From the NCBI RefSeq assembly GCF_024055795.1, contig NZ_JAMXMY010000001.1, forward strand, positions 558,001 to 622,000: a stretch of 64,000 nt of DNA, given 5' to 3'. Every line of letters starts with the position of its first letter. Position 1 is the first letter of the stretch. The stretch is from Actinoallomurus purpureus. GTDB taxonomy: Bacteria > Actinomycetota > Actinomycetes > Streptosporangiales > Streptosporangiaceae. The position numbers and the translations under genes were made by a program. This document shows, piece by piece, positions 62,099-64,000 of this stretch. The notes below the pieces were generated by a model. The model was not told where the DNA came from. It worked only from the letters and a program-made list of their open reading frames with translations, and did no database searches.

Positions 62099-62112
62099 TC
62101 GTACCAGTACGA
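62099..62112. promoter_or_regulatory. ArsR-type operator 2
   Basis: TCGTAC-CA-GTACGA is a perfect palindrome, followed by a further half-site GTCGTAC near 62119. The cluster lies between divergent ArsR and MFS genes. Confidence 0.65.
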
Positions 62113-62154
62113 GTTATGTCGTACTTGTGCTCGACGAGAGGGTGAGGAGATTCC

Positions 62155-63408
62155 ATGGCGAACATCCGGACAGGGCGTGCCGGCGCGGCCCCCGCTCGGC
62201 CACGGATCCGGAGGGAGGACGTCACCGGCGCCGCGCCCACCTGGTGGGTGTGGCTGGCGGCGTGGCCGGTGACGGCGGTCTTCGTCCTGTCGAACGCGGC
62301 CACGCCGCTGTACGTCCTGTGGCAGCACGACATCGGTTTCTCCAAGGGCACGCTGACCGTCATCTTCGCCTGCTACATCGCCGGGCTGCTCGGATCGCTG
62401 CTGGTCTCCGGCGTGCTGTCCGACCGCGTCGGCCGCAAGCCGGTCCTCCTGCCGGCGCTGGTCCTCGCGATGGCGGCATGTGTGATGTTCGCGACCGCGT
62501 CGACGGTGGCGGCGCTGATCACGGCCCGGCTGTTCACCGGCATCGCCGTCGGCGCGGTCGTCTCCGCCGGCATGGCGGCGGTGACGGACGTGGCGGGACC
62601 GCACCGTAAGCGGCTCGCGGCGCTGCTCGCGTCGTGCGCGATGGTCTTCGGCGCCGGCCTCGGACCCTTCCTCGCCGGCGTGCTGTCCGAGAGCCTGCCG
62701 GCTCCGACCGTCACCGTCTTCCTGGTCGAGGCGGCCCTGCTGGCGACGGCGGTGCTCACCACGCTGCGGATGCCGGTCCGTCGCTCCGCCGCTCCGGCAC
62801 CGGCCGCCCGCTCCTTGATACGCGTTCCCGGGGTACCGCGAGGCAGCGGCATTCGGCTCGTGCTCGGGATCGCCGTGTTCGCCCCCGGCATCACCGCGAC
62901 GTCCTTCGTCCTGTCCCTCGGCCCGTCACTGCTCGCCGGGCTGCTGAACACCACCGACCGCGCGCTCGCCGGGGGCATGGCCTTCGTCATGTTCCTCGCC
63001 GCCACCGGGGTGCAGTTCGCGGTGCAGCGCCTGCGCAGGCCGACGGTCCTCCTCATCGGGGCGGTGAGCACGACGGCCGCGATGGCCGCTCTCGTCGCGG
63101 CGGTGCACACCTCGTCGGTCCCGTCTCTCATCGCCGCGGCCGTGCTCGCGGGCGCGGGCCAGGGAGCGGGTCAGCTCGGCGGCCTGTCCCTGCTCAACGC
63201 GAGCGTCCCGCCGCAGCGCCTGGCCGAGGCCAACGCGGCGCTCAACGTGGGCGGCTACGTGCCCGCGGGCGTCCTGCCGGTGATCGCCGGGTACCTCAGC
63301 GACGCCATCGGGCTGACGGTCGGCGCGACGCTGTTCGGCGCGCTCCTCGCCACCTTGGCGACCACCGGAGGTCTGATCGTCCTCGGCGCGCGCCGAAGGC
63401 TCCGGTGA
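62155..63408 (+). CDS. MFS transporter, ArsR-linked
   Basis: A 417-residue transporter with about twelve helices. NAATPLYVLWQHDIGFSKGTL, LVSGVLSDRVGRKPVL in the loop, and GLGPFLAGVLSES fit MFS sugar/drug exporters. It is divergent from the ArsR gene. Likely induced by the same ligand. Substrate unknown. Confidence 0.9.
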   Translation: MANIRTGRAGAAPARPRIRREDVTGAAPTWWVWLAAWPVTAVFVLSNAATPLYVLWQHDIGFSKGTLTVIFACYIAGLLGSLLVSGVLSDRVGRKPVLLPALVLAMAACVMFATASTVAALITARLFTGIAVGAVVSAGMAAVTDVAGPHRKRLAALLASCAMVFGAGLGPFLAGVLSESLPAPTVTVFLVEAALLATAVLTTLRMPVRRSAAPAPAARSLIRVPGVPRGSGIRLVLGIAVFAPGITATSFVLSLGPSLLAGLLNTTDRALAGGMAFVMFLAATGVQFAVQRLRRPTVLLIGAVSTTAAMAALVAAVHTSSVPSLIAAAVLAGAGQGAGQLGGLSLLNASVPPQRLAEANAALNVGGYVPAGVLPVIAGYLSDAIGLTVGATLFGALLATLATTGGLIVLGARRRLR

Positions 63409-63444
63409 CCGGCCGATAGCGTGCTCCGGACCGCCGGGGAACGT

Positions 63445-64000
63445 TCAGGACCCGAGTTCGGCGGCGACGCCCCGGAAGTCCTCCATGGAGAGGGTCAGGG
63501 TGTTCTGGCCCTGGAACATCTGGGTCTCGCCCGCCTGGCCGAGGTGGTGGTTGCAGGCCCGGTCGAGGTAGGCCTCGACGAGCCGGGCGTTGGTGAGCCG
63601 GCCGCGTCCCCGGAGCGCCGCGAGGTCGCGCCGTGCCACCTGCCAGGCCTCCGGCGCCAGCTTGAGGCGGCGTTCCCCCGCCAGCAGCGCCGCCAGGTGC
63701 ACGCGGAGCCCCGGGTCGGACAGGTCCGGCAGCCGTACGGTGCGCAAGTCCGTGACCAGCTCAGGGATGGCGTCGGTCAGCTCCCGCAGCCGGCCGGGCG
63801 CGCAGGTGGCCGCGATGACGGTCTCACTGACGCCCTCCACCCGCGCGCGGTACAGCGCCGAGGCGTACGCCGCGCCGCGATCGTCGTCGAGGACCACCGT
63901 GTCGAGGCCGTCGATCAACAGCGTGTGACCGCGGTACGCGGCGATGCGTTCGCGCAGCTGCCGGGGGTCGATCTCGGCGAGCTCGTCGGCGAGCAGCGTG
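63445..64000 (-). CDS. AAA ATPase (CbxX/SpoVK-like), 5' end outside window
   Basis: The C-terminal 184 residues of an AAA protein: LLIDGLDTVVLDDDRGAAYAS is Walker B and beyond, followed by arginine-region IAATCAPGRLRELTD and a lid LTNARLVEAYLDRACNHHL. The frame runs open to the window end. CbxX-type proteins include type VII secretion EccA and RuBisCO activases. The exact family needs the N-terminus. Confidence 0.78.
   Translation of the reverse strand, partial: TLLADELAEIDPRQLRERIAAYRGHTLLIDGLDTVVLDDDRGAAYASALYRARVEGVSETVIAATCAPGRLRELTDAIPELVTDLRTVRLPDLSDPGLRVHLAALLAGERRLKLAPEAWQVARRDLAALRGRGRLTNARLVEAYLDRACNHHLGQAGETQMFQGQNTLTLSMEDFRGVAAELGS

Overview
The window is high-GC actinobacterial DNA. 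GC-rich third codon positions, GTG/TTG starts, stop-start coupled operons, a DUF3040 protein, an Rv2578c-type radical SAM protein, many LuxR and MarR regulators, and an FxSxx-COOH RiPP system all point to Actinomycetota. A member of the Streptosporangiales/Thermomonosporaceae is a reasonable guess but is not proven. I saw no rRNA, tRNA or CRISPR array. The content is accessory-like: regulators paired with exporters, secreted carbohydrate enzymes, two-component systems, and several gene remnants.

Layout. 1-4.1 kb: end of uppP, a divergent M56 metallopeptidase/BlaI pair, a secreted phosphoesterase with its own BlaI-like operator, and an M14 peptidase. 4.2-8.3 kb: ABC exporter plus NarL-type two-component operon, then a gap with a response-regulator remnant. 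8.3-14.7 kb: MFS/MarR operon, an ABC-2-like membrane protein, a haloalkane dehalogenase, an FAD oxidoreductase and a small conserved protein. 14.8-25.7 kb: an FxSxx-COOH system. It has a LuxR/ATPase regulator, FxsB radical SAM maturase, a HExxH peptide hydroxylase in a separate overlapping gene, FxsT, and a 55-aa FxsA precursor ending FNSTV. The precursor is followed by an nSTAND1-TPR NTPase and a membrane coiled-coil protein. No FxsC is visible. 25.6-31.2 kb: an MFS exporter, an IS110/IS30/dehydratase scar, an AraC-DsbA-oxidoreductase locus and a truncated SDR. 31.2-37.4 kb: a large LuxR regulator, a tautomerase, and an OmpR-type two-component system divergent from a small secreted repeat protein across a strong palindrome. 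37.4-44.1 kb: a divergent pair of large secreted proteins (parallel beta-helix and GH92 mannosidase) with a LacI-type operator. 44.1-49 kb: small membrane proteins, a GlxA-type regulator, a frameshifted gene, and an Rv2578c-family radical SAM protein with an intein inside its cluster motif. 49-58 kb: two ECF sigma loci (one coupled to an MGMT-Ada fusion), DUF4865, a site-2 protease, a GHL10 lipoprotein, DUF3040 and an acyltransferase. 58-64 kb: a NERD protein, MarC, facing truncated MarR and SWIM genes, an alpha/beta hydrolase, a divergent ArsR/MFS pair with operators, and a partial AAA ATPase.

The most interesting region is 17.3-25.7 kb. The precursor, maturase, hydroxylase and FxsT together match a ribosomally made cyclophane peptide system. 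Here the precursor is in line with a STAND NTPase and a membrane protein, and the usual FxsC partner is absent. This suggests a variant peptide-linked signalling or conflict module. Its function is inference only. All names come from reading motifs; no database search was run.
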